Translations under genes and position numbers: made by a program
DNA from: Acanthornis magna
Lineage: Eukaryota; Chordata; Aves; Passeriformes; Acanthizidae
NCBI GenBank assembly: GCA_036785705.1
Contig: JAWUZG010000036.1
Coordinates: 16,177,501-16,241,500, forward strand
DNA: 64,000 nt
Direction: 5' to 3'
Shown: piece after piece, positions 32,396-44,200 of the stretch
Numbering within the stretch: the first letter of the stretch is position 1
Layout: each line of letters begins with the position of its first letter
Notes under the pieces: model-generated
Databases searched by the model: none
What the model saw: the letters and a program-made list of their open reading frames with translations, nothing else
What the model was told of the DNA's origin: nothing

Positions 32396-33840
32396 TTAAA
32401 AGCAGGACTGCATTTTCCATCTAATATAGCCTGTTTGCCAGCAGTAACCATCCAAGTAGTCACTTAGCATATGTGAGATCTAGGACAGTCATCAGTGAGC
32501 AAAGGCTGAAGCCAGAGAGGTGTTCTAGGTGAATGCTTTATGCTGTTTCCACCACACTCTAGAGCTTGTTTCAACTTATTGGTGGTTTTTCTTCATATAA
32601 ATAAAAATATTCGTTCTGATAAAGTAAACTGATTATAGTGCCTGGTCATTTTGATATCACCTGAGAAAAGGGAAGATTGAATTCACATCCCTGCTTCAAT
32701 GATTACTGCATGGCTAGAGCATGAAAAATAGCCAGGCTTTGGCTGAGATGGGTGAATGAATAGTTCTAAAGGTGGTGATGTTTTTCCACAGGCTGTTTGA
32801 GTTCTTCCCTATTTACTGAGCATTACAGCTCAAGAAATGATATCTGGATCAGAACTATTTTTAGATCAATATTCACATTTCAGGGCTTAATTGGTCTGCA
32901 ATGTGAGTCTGGCTTTGGATGCCAAAGGATCAAAATCTGGGAGATTTTTCCACCATGAAAAACCATCACATACAATTGTAGAAATGACAAACCTTCTGTT
33001 TTGGACACATATAACTGAAAAACAGAACAGGAAACCAAACCCAGCCAGATCTGAGTATGACACAGAAACCAGACTGGACTGGTGTTTTCATAACCACACC
33101 TTATCCATTCAGAAATCAAAGGTGTTTCGATATGGCTCCTTCATACTGAAAAAGCTCAATATAGCCTAGTCTTTTGGAGCGGAAACATGAATATTTCAAC
33201 ACAGCAATTTTAAAAAAAGCCAATGGATGTGTTAGAATCTTTTATGTCTCCATAAAAGACCAACCATAAAACATAACTAACTGCTAACTGATTGGAAATT
33301 CCAAGTTAGAAAAGACCCTTGGCTATTCGTTTCCGACCCTTTCACTCCAGACTACTCCAATCACAACAGAAATTGTTGTGAACTAGAAATGGGCAAATAT
33401 ACACAATGGGGCTGTGTATGCCAAAAATCTCTTTGGGTTCACTGATTCTATCTAATCCCAGCACAAAATGTCTCCCCAGAATTATCTACCCTATAGGTAC
33501 ATCTGGCTGCCATTCAGGTCACGATTTTTGCTGTTAAATTAAAGTGATTAGTCGTGCCTACTTGCTACACTAAAATATTTTAAATGGTTTATGCTTTCTT
33601 TACCAGCATTTTTAAATGTGGCTGAACCAAAATCTCTGGTCAGGCCTCCTAGCCTTGAGGATATGCATGGTAAAGGAGAAAGGCTTCTACCATTTACAAG
33701 GGAGCAGTATCAAAGCGCAAACATTATGAGTGGGCGATAAAATTTCATCGACGGTATTCATTTTAAAATATTCAGCAGAAGAAAAGTTGCATTAAAACTT
33801 CACTCAGACAATCCCTTTTGGAGGGCATTGCAGAAGCACC

Positions 33841-33873
33841 TGTTCAAATGCTGTTCAATTGCTGTTCAAATGC
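33841..33873. repeat. Three 11-bp tandem units
   Basis: TGTTCAAATGC, TGTTCAATTGC, TGTTCAAATGC in direct succession, with one substitution in the middle unit. Confidence 0.85.
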
Positions 33874-35483
33874 AGCAAAGTGGTGATCATATCCATTAAG
33901 CTATTTGTTTGGCAACTTTTTCAGTAATTTATTGATGATACTGCTTTTTAAGTGACAAAACATAAATTATCAGTCTCACTTAATTTTGCTTCCACCAGTT
34001 CCTGTGGACTGCTTTTGTACTAGAAAACTTCTCCCCTTCTGTGCCTGACTGATTGCACCCACTGCACCTGAATAATATTTGCAATGGAAAATAGAACTTT
34101 TGTTTCCCATTTAGAGAGCTTGTCTCTTATTACAGGTGACCAGGTTTCTTGATCTCTTTGTCCTTTGAATCTGAACTATAATTTTTTTATACATTGTTCA
34201 CACAAGGTGGATTTTGTCTGTCTAAGTTCTTCTGCATGTTCATCTCCCTGTCTGAAAAGTAAACTGATGGGAGCAAGGGAGAGAGGGAAAACTAAAAGTC
34301 TGATTGGATGCTCGTCTCGCCTGGTCATCAGGAGTCCCACCCTTTCAGGATGGGGCAAACAGTTGATATGAGGGCAAATGTCATGGGATGGTGAGACGAT
34401 ATTCTCCTGGTGGTCACCTTATTCAGGAAGGCTCAGCATTTTCTGTCTCTATTTCTTTGTGGAGATACCTGGGGTGGGGTGTGGGGAGGAAGCGGTTTCT
34501 TCGTTAATGATGAGGGCAAAGGGAGGTGTACATTTCCTCTTCTAAAAGTGCAGTTCTTCTAAAAGCTGCTTGGGGTTTTTTTATTAGTTTTGTAAATATT
34601 TATTCAGGCACATAGGACAAGTGAATAAGTAAATGTCGCTGCTAGAGACACCCCTAGCACCGTGAGGACGACCAGCCTGAAGACCCATACTGACCCATCT
34701 TTTCTCAGGCTCTCAGTGGAACTTCACATTTCAGTGCTGCCTTACCAAACCTGAACCCGAGAGAAAGCCCTTCTGTGGTACCCAGCCCAGAGAGGCTCAG
34801 TTCATAAGCTGCCGAACAACTCAGCTTTTCAAAGACACTGGAAATCTTTGATTACATATGGTTGTTGTCTTCTTTAGCGAGAAAAGTAGATGAAATAGCT
34901 AGCAAAAGTACAGATAGGATGAAAAATGTGGTTGAAGGTGTGGCATAGCCTCACTGAAAGAGGACATGAGTTAGACTAGGGTGCTTTAGTTCAGAAAAGA
35001 GGCTGATGAGGAGGTGAGATAGGTACAACCACTTCTGAAAGACAGAGAGAAGGCAACCAGAGGAAATTAGTTACTGCTTCTTAGAACACAAGGTCCAAGG
35101 GCATCAAAGAACCTTAACAGGTGGTTAATTTAAAACACATGAATACAAATAAAGCATGGATGAACTCTGAAAGTCTTTGGCCTGGGAAGCTGAATACTGA
35201 GGGGTAATTAGACAAATTCATGGCAGTCAAATACAGCAGGACAACTGAATGAAAAACTGCTGCTAAAACTACCAGGCAGTAAAATCCTTAGACTGCAGGT
35301 AGAACAGTAATACAGGGACTAATCAAGTATATAATAAAAAGATATCGGAATAATCCAGACCTGGATGCCAAATTTTTGAAGGTTTTGGGAGTTAGACCTG
35401 TTTTAGCTTCACCTGTGATGATCAGCTTTGGCATTTTTCTAAAATTTTGGTTCACACTTAGAATACTAATTTCTTAAACACCG

Positions 35484-35506
35484 CCCCCCCCCCCCCCCCC
35501 CCCCCC
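35484..35506 (+). repeat. C23 homopolymer
   Basis: Twenty-three consecutive C between ACCG and GCAA. The true length is uncertain in most sequencing data. Confidence 0.85.
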
Positions 35507-37576
35507 GCAAGCCTCCTGGAGTTCACAACTGATTTAGTAAAAGTTCTGGAAAAATCTGCCAAAATGCTATCTCTACAAGAGGTTGTGAGACTCGCTTTCA
35601 AGCTCTGGAGTGTACAGTACCATAGCTATCCATACTAAAATTACACCGTGTATTTGTTAACATAAACAAATAAGGGGATATTCTTATTTCATTCTTATGA
35701 CCTTTTGCTTCAAGGGCAAATGCAATCTTAATTTCTAATATTTCTCAGCTTTTACAGAGGCATTCTAAGGGGCTCAGTTTTAAACAAGATGGAACATGTT
35801 CACAGCTGAAATCTAAATGGGTTCTGCATCCCTGTTGAAATGTTCTGCTTAAATGTTTGATCCTTAATGCAGTCTACACTCTGCCCATAGCAAATGTTCC
35901 TCCCAGCTGCTGTTCTCCCCATTAACAGAAAGGGGAAGAATAATTAAGGTACTGCTCTATCCTAACATGTTGAAGCCAAGAGTTCATTAGCTGCCATCCA
36001 CTATGGAGTGGACTATAATAGATTTAGGATTTGCCTGCCCATATATTAAGAACTCGCACTGCATGAAAATAACGTTGACTTTGTTAGAAGGTTTCCTGAT
36101 AATTTAGTCCTTTAAATTTTCAGTCCTTCAAGCAGGGCTTCCTCCTCCTTTCCATTCTGGAAAACTCTCACCAAATAAGATAAATATGAGGCTTTTTATT
36201 TCATTATTATCCTATATTTAACCATAAGGGGAAGTTTTGTCTTGGAGTGGAAGGAGAGAAAACAAAAGCCCGAGGATCATGCCAGATTCAGCCCATTAAT
36301 CCCTGAATTATCATAGATTAGTCACCGCATTTCCATCTGATGAATTTCTAAATTTTTATTCCCTCCTGCCATTTATCTCCTTTGTCATTCTCCATTACTC
36401 AAATGAGTAAAATAGAATCTCCTTCTATTTCCATACACTGCAGGTACAAAAACCAAACCAAACAAAAAAAAACCTAACCGAACAATAGCAACAAAGAGAC
36501 AAAACTAAAAAAAACCACAGCTAGTTTAGACAAAATTTTTTTTAAAAGTAGCAGTTTTCAGGTTAGCACAGTGACAAGCCTATTTTTCCCTCCAGCTTTT
36601 TAGATAAAGAGTCATACTAGTACAAAATCATATCATCCTGAATAATTTTCAAGGCAGATATCACAGTTCCTCCCATTCAATGGAATGCCTATCCATCTGG
36701 AATTCACACCAGGCACTAGATGAAGCTCTGTCAGAGGAGCCACTATGCTACGTGGGCCTGTTAAACTCCGTCCTATCCCTTGAGTCCTCAGTCTCACCCA
36801 GCAGCCTCACAGCCATTGTACTTCATTTTTGGCCTCATGTTAATAGGAGTTAATTGGGAGGATGCTTTATCTGTCAGACCAGGCAGCTCATGGAAATCTT
36901 GGTGACTCTCATGAACCTGTCTCCTTTCATCTGTATGATTCTGAGGAGAAGGAGAAACAGTTCACCTAAAATATTCCTGTACCAAAAATTTATTCATCCC
37001 TCCCTAGGAATATGGGCAGGTTCTTCCCTTCTCAGATTCTTTCTTTTTCTTTCTGTTCTGTCTTTTCTTGTGGCTGTCTGAGTACTACATGGACTAATAC
37101 AGCATATTAGACAAGCAGAATTCATGCGAGTGTGTATTAAATTACCCAGTGCAAGCTTGTCATTGCAATTGGTCACATTTCTTTTCTCTGTTTCAGCAAA
37201 GCCTTATCTCTTAGCTTTCTGCCACAAGCTTCTTTGAGATGAGGGGGGGAAGGCATGAGAGGACACTCAATCCATACAAAATTAAAACTAAAAAATTAGA
37301 CACACATATGAGAAAGGAAAAAAACTTCTTAAAAGAAGCATTTTGGCCAGGCTTTGTGACTGCCAAGCTTCCAGTTTCACTGTATGGGGGAAATAGCCAA
37401 GGACACTGTACTTCCAGAACAGCATTGTGATGTCATAGCCACAACACTATGCTTAGCAAAGCAGAATCATCACCAGACTCCACCAGTACCAATCTCTTTT
37501 GTGCGAGCTATTCTTCTCTGTGGAAATAATTTAATATTCACTGGCCCAGAGCAATGATAGCCAATTAGAGGGGATA

Positions 37577-37665
37577 TGATGGCACAGTGGCTAGATCTCT
37601 CACAGGGGGATATAGGACAACAAGGTTCAAGATCCTACTCTAGCATCTATTTAATTATTTATATG
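37577..37665 (+). mobile_element. Possible ancient tRNA-derived SINE relic
   Basis: GGCACAGTGGCTAGATCTC at 37581-37599 resembles the D-loop/A-box part of a tRNA-derived SINE. GGTTCAAGATCC at 37624-37635 matches the B-box pattern GGTTCRANTCC with one extra base, at about the right distance. An AT-rich tail (TTTAATTATTTATAT) follows. This is a weak, decayed match; the family is not certain. Confidence 0.45.
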
Positions 37666-40040
37666 CCCTAGTAGACACTATTTATCTACTTTAATAACAC
37701 TAGCAAGAGTTTTCGTTGGGAAAATGTTAGTTCAAGTATGTAACTAATATCTCACCATCATGGTGAGAGTACTCCACTACATTGTGGACAAGCTGGTTTT
37801 TGTTTTCTTAAATTGACTCAGAGACAGAAGCTCATTACCAATTAGCCATTCTTGTGAGAAGAAGACTGGTCTCCCTTCCCTTTCACTTTCCCCCACCCAA
37901 CAGCAATGCCATTCCTGCAGCAAGAAAAAAGCATCCCAGCTGGCGGGTTTCCTCATCTCATTTGACACCTTTTCAGTGAGTCCTGGAGTATATAAGTAAG
38001 CCAAGAACTGCAGTAAATGGATTTTGAAGTCGTCTGAAACGGATACGCTTATGGAGCAGTTCAGCAGTATGGCATCACCTTGACTCGCTCAAGGAAAAAA
38101 GTCCTGAGAGGAAACACAGAAGACATTACAAGCTCTGGGTCAGGGCGGAGGGGCCAAGAGCTCTGGCCCCAGAGCTCAGGCTTGTGGAGTAGACTTTGTT
38201 ACAAATCAGCTTAGCTGAAAGACAGGTTTTTGAGGATTACTGAGAGAACAGCTAACAGCAGGATAATTTGATTAGAGACATGGAATTAGGTGAAGGAGTG
38301 GCTTAAAATAAACTGCTTAGATATTTTAAAGCTACGACTAACAGCAGAGACTGGAAGAGTGCTCTGGATATTTTTTGTGTTTAGATTTTCAAAGGAAGCA
38401 CTCAAGAAGATTTGCTGGTGGTGAAGGCTGCTTTAAGGAGGAAGTCATGCAAGTATGAGCACAAGGAACCAGCCAGGGGTACCAGACCACAAAGGGCTGC
38501 TGCAGGAGTCTCTCTCATGGGAACGGCTGCTTGGCAGGATATGGTTTAGGAGTTGCCCTGTACACATGGGATATTATTCCAGTTTGGACTAGGAAATCTT
38601 TCTATTAATTTTAATAATGTAGTATGGTTGAAGTTTACCTCAAACAGAAACTGAAACACTGGTACAGCAAACACTATCTCCTGCCAAAAAATCTCTGGGA
38701 GGCACAAAATCTGTATCATGTTTTAGGCTTGGGATGGCTTGAAGCAGTACTAATAGTCCAATTTATCCTGCACTAGGCAATTGGGCCCATTATTTTTACT
38801 TTAACTGCACAGAAATTAAAAAACAATAATAATTTTTAAAAAGGTCAACAAAAAAAAACCCCTGCCAGTGAAAAAGGCAGTCAAGTGGTCCCAATATGTG
38901 TTCAGAAATCAGGGAGTGATTACTGTGGTTAGTGTGTCCTGGGGCTCAGTAACTTCCTAATAAAAACTTAAGTGTTAGTGTAATGAGGCAGGGAGTGAGT
39001 TAAATTTTGAGAAAGGGTCCTTTGAGCAGGGGAAAACCTTTTGCCAGAGTAGTCTGGCCACACCATGCAAGTCACATGTCCAAAACTTTGGGCACTGCCA
39101 GGCCATCAGTTTTCCAGCTCTGCTTCCCACTTTTGCAGGGATGAAACTGGGACAATGCAGAAGGAGTTGAGATCCCAACTTCTCCCTGCTTTGCCCCCCT
39201 GGCTCTCCACAGCCTTGTTTTGTTTCTCTGAATGAAATTCTCTGTGGCAATTGTTCTGCTGATCTATGCATGGAATCAAGCACTTGAGAGGTCAAGAGCA
39301 AGGTGTCCCTGGACACGTGATGGGCGCCATCACTGTGCTCATTGTTGGACCAGTTCCAATTGGTGTTCAGCTCTTGGTTACACCACATTTTGTATTTTGT
39401 GTCAAAGTCAAGGTGTACTGCAGGTGGGGCTTATGTTTGTAACAGTCCTCTCCTTTTGAAAATAAAAGTGTTAGCAATTCTGAAATTTTAAATCATGATA
39501 GCTGCAGTGGGCAGAGGAATCCAGCTCAGAATATTCAGAAAGCTAACAGCACCAAGGAAATGGGAACCATACTTTCTTTGATCTTCTGAGAAGCTTGACC
39601 TCTGCTTGGCCTTATGAAAAGCAGCACAAATGATGGGTGATTAGAGCAGTAAAAAGCCCCTTCCTGTAGTTTTTTTTAATCTCTGTTGGAAGCTAGGTGG
39701 TGGAGGTGGAGGAAGGTGCACCAGGAACCTTATGGTGGAAGGACAAAGAGAATAGAGGTTCGTTTTATTTCTCTGTGAGGAAAAATGCACAGTCATAATC
39801 ACATCAAATTCTGCACTTTAGACACTTCATTTGCAATAGAGCATCTCTTCAAGGAAGACAAAAATGGAGAATGTGGCATAAGCCATGATGACCTCACAAG
39901 CCATCATAACTAAGGAATAGACTGAATTCTCTCCTGTGATAAATCTGGAATTGGTCTTCCATTTGTATCCTCTTTTCAAAAGCAGCAATGTGGTTACAGC
40001 TTTGGGGCTATGAAATGATTGTAGCATGGATAGTAATAAT
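37666..40040. other. Intergenic DNA, 37.7-40.0 kb
   Basis: No gene supported. A less AT-rich part at 39.0-39.47 kb ends near AAAATAAAAGTGTTAG (AATAAA at 39461-39466), so it could be an old LTR-like or retroposed fragment, but no terminal motifs or family match are recognised. Confidence 0.6.
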
Positions 40041-40084
40041 GTTGCTGTTTCTGTGCTTTGTTTGGGGAGCAGCCAAACTTGCCT

Positions 40085-41035
40085 TTCTGTTTGTCCCTCG
40101 CAGCTCCTGCCCTGTGCCCGTGCAGAGCAGCCAGGCGCCGTGTCCTGCCCCATGGTTTGGAGCAGCTCTCAGCATGAGCTGCACAAACTGAGCTGGGGAG
40201 ACACACTGGGGAGCTGGGAAGGAGGGCGAGGATGGGGCAGCTCTCGGTGCCTGAGAGTGTCCATTTGCTGCAGGGCTGGGCAGCAATGCCGTGTCCCCAG
40301 TGCAGCAGGAAACCCTCCCTGGCTCCTCCAGGCTGTGGTTGCAGCGGGGCCGAGGCGATGCCGTGACCGAGATTGCAGTGCTGAGCTCAGGTGCACGGCA
40401 GCACTGCCGGCCAGGATGACCTGCCTGGCTTTGCTTCCAGGCTCTGCACTCGCAGGGGTGCTTGGAAACCACCCAAGCCACTCATGTTCCTGCAGCCAGG
40501 GCCAGCACTGACTGGCCTTGGCTTTCTGAAGCCCTGTGTCAGTGATACCGTGTCCACGAGCCAAGGTGGAATGTCAGCAGGAACACAGAGTATGGCTGAA
40601 TTGGCAAGCCAGACCTTTGGGTGAGAGCGTGAGAGCTGTGTGCCCTTGCTCCCGAGGCTCCTGGAGCAGGTGGGCTGGGGGAACACACTCCCAGGGCATG
40701 AGGGCTGCCCAGCTCCGAGCAGGGACAGCCTTTTTTGGCTGACAGGTCAAAACATGACAGGCACAGATGCTCTGTGAGCACCCAAATCCAGGCTGTGCAC
40801 AGGATTGCATTGCCCAGCACAGCATCCAAGGGCAGAGGAAGCCCCAGTGAAAGCAGACACAGAGTGGAGGCCCAGAGCAGGATGCAGCTGGAGACACGGC
40901 AGGGACCAGTGGGAGAGCCAGGGCAGCACAGCTGCTCTGTGCAGCTGCAGCAGCTGCAGAGTGGGGCTGAAGAGCTCAGTTTTCTCCTTAACTTCACAAA
41001 GGAAAGCACCAGTAAAGATTTAAAGGATAATAAAT
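40085..41035. other. GC-rich block of about 950 bp, identity unknown
   Basis: Sharp change from AT-rich flanks to GC-rich sequence, with frames of 100-160 codons open on both strands at once, as expected of GC-rich non-coding DNA. It ends with ATAATAAATGATC and directly abuts a CR1 3' end at about 41.055 kb. It could be a decayed mobile element or LTR, a GC-biased conversion tract, or the far end of a composite insertion. No protein family recognised. Confidence 0.5.
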
Positions 41036-41054
41036 GATCTTTGTGTGTATTGCC

Positions 41055-41200
41055 CTATCCCTGGAAGTGTTCAAAGGCAGTCTGGATAGGGCTTTGAGCA
41101 ACCTGGTCTAGTGAAAGTTGTCCCTGCCCATGGCAGGGGAGCTACAAGATAATTTTTAGGATCCCTTCCAACCTCAACCATTCTATGATTCTGTGATCCT
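41055..41200 (+). mobile_element. CR1 LINE 3' end
   Basis: Contains the typical CR1 phrases CCCTGGAAGTGTTCAAAGGC (with small changes), AGCAACCTGGTCTAGTG, GTCCCTGCCCATGGCAGGG, ATCCCTTCCAACC and the terminal ATTCTATGATTCTGTGATCC. A 5'-truncated copy in sense orientation. Confidence 0.9.
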
Positions 41201-44200
41201 AAATTCTTTGAAAACTAAGGTTTGATTGTCAGTCTGGTTTGAAATCAGAAAGTAGGAAACAAACCACTGCACGAATGTACTTCCATCAGACTGCCATGTG
41301 CTTTAGGACTAGTAGGAAAATGTGTATCTTTTATAAACTTTTTTGAGTAAACATAAATATCTGATTTAGCTTGACAATACAGTCAGATGAATGTCATTCA
41401 TCACAAGTCAGTAATAAGGAAAAGGTATCTTTGATCATGAGTCTTTAGGAGTAGAAAAGGTGCAGCTAGGTTCATTTAGGGTGATTTAAAAGCCCAATAC
41501 AGTACACAGAGGGAGCTTGCAAATATTTTAGTATCCCTCTTATATCCTTTAGCTTTTGTGTAGGCATTCATATCACTGTTTTGAATGTCACTGGAAAGTT
41601 GCTAGAGAAGTTAGATAGTGAAACTTATGTATATCTATCTGCATATATCAGACAATTGGTGATGTTTATGTCTCTTGGAGTGCATTTATACCCATATGGT
41701 TTCTTGGTTTTATTTATACTACATTAAGAGCAAAGCAAAATTTGAAGGCGTACAATGCATTGTGACCTACACTATCCACCTCCAGCCAAATATGAGCAGC
41801 TAACAAATTTTTGAGCCTATTAGCCTGCAGCTTAATGTAAGACAGTCTTTGAACTTCATGAGTTGCGTTGCTTGAGCTAATATGAATGAAAAATTATGCC
41901 TTTTAGCATGCTGAAACAGGATCTCTGAGGAAGCGGGAACAGAGTTCAAAATTAAAGAATAAACTTGTGCTGCAGATTGTTTTTTCTTCCCAACAAAACA
42001 ATCAGACCAAATCCTGAAGGTTTGTGAGTGTTATCAAAGCTGTCACATAGGTTTGGGGCAAAAGATGCTTGCTCTTTACCCAGTGAGATTTCTAGTCCTG
42101 AACTTAAACCATGTCCTTGGACAGCCAGTGAAGCATGTAACACTTGTAATGCTGCAGTGCAGAAACTATGGAAAACTGTTGTTTTGTGCTATACAGGGCC
42201 GAATGACTGCATCGTCCCAAGAGTGCATCTGAGCCTGCCTGAAGTGATGTTGATCGAGAGGGTTACAGACCTTTCAGTCTCTGCCCACCAGCGGGTTCAC
42301 ACTTTCTACCAGCACTGCCCTGGAATCTGGTTTGCAGTGAGCCTGTTGGCTCTTAGAGAGGTGCTGAGTGCTTACCTATCCTTTTAATTTCTTGGGATTC
42401 AAAGGCATTCATCACCACTGGGAATTACATAAGAGTTAGCAAGCCCTAAAAGAGGAAACACTGAATGCAATATATTTCTCTGTTACATATTTCTCTGCTA
42501 AGAGCTGCACATAATGTCAGGCCACATACAGGTTTAATGTGTAACTGCTGTTTCAAAACCACAGCTAGTTTTCAGAAACCCTCCACTACATATTTGTCAG
42601 CTCTCTGCTCACTCACTGCACTCAGAAATTATCATCCACAATACAGACTCTTCCACTTGACATTTCATATCACAGAAGGAAAAACTTATCTTTATTAGAC
42701 ACTTCAGAGCTGTAACTCCTTGAGGTTGTTTCCCATTTTATCTAGAATAATATGGATGAAAAAGGAGATGTTGAAAGCTGCGTCTCTGTTATGACCAATC
42801 TATTCTATAGGCCTCATTAGGCCGGGGATATACTGATCCTCACTAAAACATCAAGCTGAAGTGCTTAAAATAATTTCTAACTGTAGACCATTACTTTACA
42901 ACTGTGCAGACAAGATTGTTTTGTATTCTTGGCTTTCTCTTCTCCCGTCCAGATTCCACCTTGACCTCATGGGAATGACAGTACATAGATACACAAAAAT
43001 CAAAAACTCAGAGACACTTTTTACAACCTTTCAATGCAAGATCTTCTTTATTTTTTTATGGAAAAGAAATGTAATCCTACTGTTCATTACATAATTTCCC
43101 TATCCCTTGCAACTCTGAAACAGACACCAGATAGGCTACCTAATCTTCTGTAAATCTGGAGAGAGCCACCACCTCCTCAGAGGCAGTTTGGAGATTGTTA
43201 AATGCCACTCTACAATGTTTGGTAGAATAATAATTAAGATAATAATTCTTCCCTTCATCTGCAGCTTCAGAAATGGCTTCAAAAGCAATTAATAGTAAAC
43301 ATTAATCCCTAAGTTATCCTTTCAAGAGATCAATTGTGTAAATATTGTTCTCTCCTATATCACCAGCCTGCCTCCACCTATTGCTTTTCCTCTCTGGTCC
43401 TCATCCAGAGAGGAAATAATCTGAAGGACTGAGACAGGTATTGGGAGAACCAGCACACTGAGGTCGTGATTCAGGTTTGCAGATTAGGAGTAGAAAAGAC
43501 TGCAGAAATGTTGAAGATTTTTTCTAAGTACATTTTTGCATGACTATACTTAGCTTTTTGCCCACTTTCCAATTTTCTCTTCAACACACCCTGCCAACTT
43601 GTAGGCTGGATTGCTTTATTTTGTAGCTGCAGCAGATCTGAAAGGCCTAGTTCCTGTAGGCAGGAATAATCACTGGGTAGCTCAGTGCCGTTTTTGATCT
43701 GTACTCTTTATTTCAAATTCCTCAAGACTTTTGCACAACTCTAACTGTTGCTACCTGGTATTTCTAAGGAGCATCTTACCCTGCACTAGACATGGGGCTG
43801 GGCTGTGCATTTGAAGGGAAGGGATGCCTTATGGCACAACTTCTAAATGGTACTGGGACCAGCAGAACTGGGGCACCCACAAAACTGTTTGAAGCAACAG
43901 AATGATTTTGAGTCTTCTGGAGTGTGAAACTCATAAATGAGGAAGCTGAAATCTGCTAAGATTGAACTAGTCCACAGTCAGAGAGATCATGTTTGATTTA
44001 CTTAGAAAGATATATATACTTAAAGCTAGATCTTTCTATACTAACTTGTTTTCATTAATCCTACAGAATATCCAAATACTGCGAGTTTTAACTGATTTCT
44101 TGATGGTATAAATCTGCAAGAATGTAGAACAGGATGAAATACATTCAACAATTAAAGTTCAGCTCTTAGAGACATTTTATGCATATGGTTAAGTTAAGTG

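Larger units (their letters stand above)
32396..37576. other. Intergenic DNA, 32.4-37.6 kb
   Basis: AT-rich unique sequence with no supported gene. It contains an 11-bp triplication at 33841-33873 and a C23 run at 35484-35506. The 33.88-34.02 and 35.82-36.42 kb stretches are AT-rich with no repeat signature and read like slowly evolving non-coding DNA, but conservation cannot be judged from one sequence. Confidence 0.65.

Noticed and set aside
33290..33370. Possible CR1-like stretch (CCAAGTTAGAAAAGACCC)
   Set aside because: Too diverged to align with CR1 by eye.
39000..39470. Possible solo LTR ending near an AATAAA
   Set aside because: No terminal inverted dinucleotides, target duplication or known LTR sequence could be seen.
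40008..40564. Overlapping frames of 130-160 codons on both strands
   Set aside because: Simultaneous open frames on both strands reflect GC content; no domain, signal or intron pattern.
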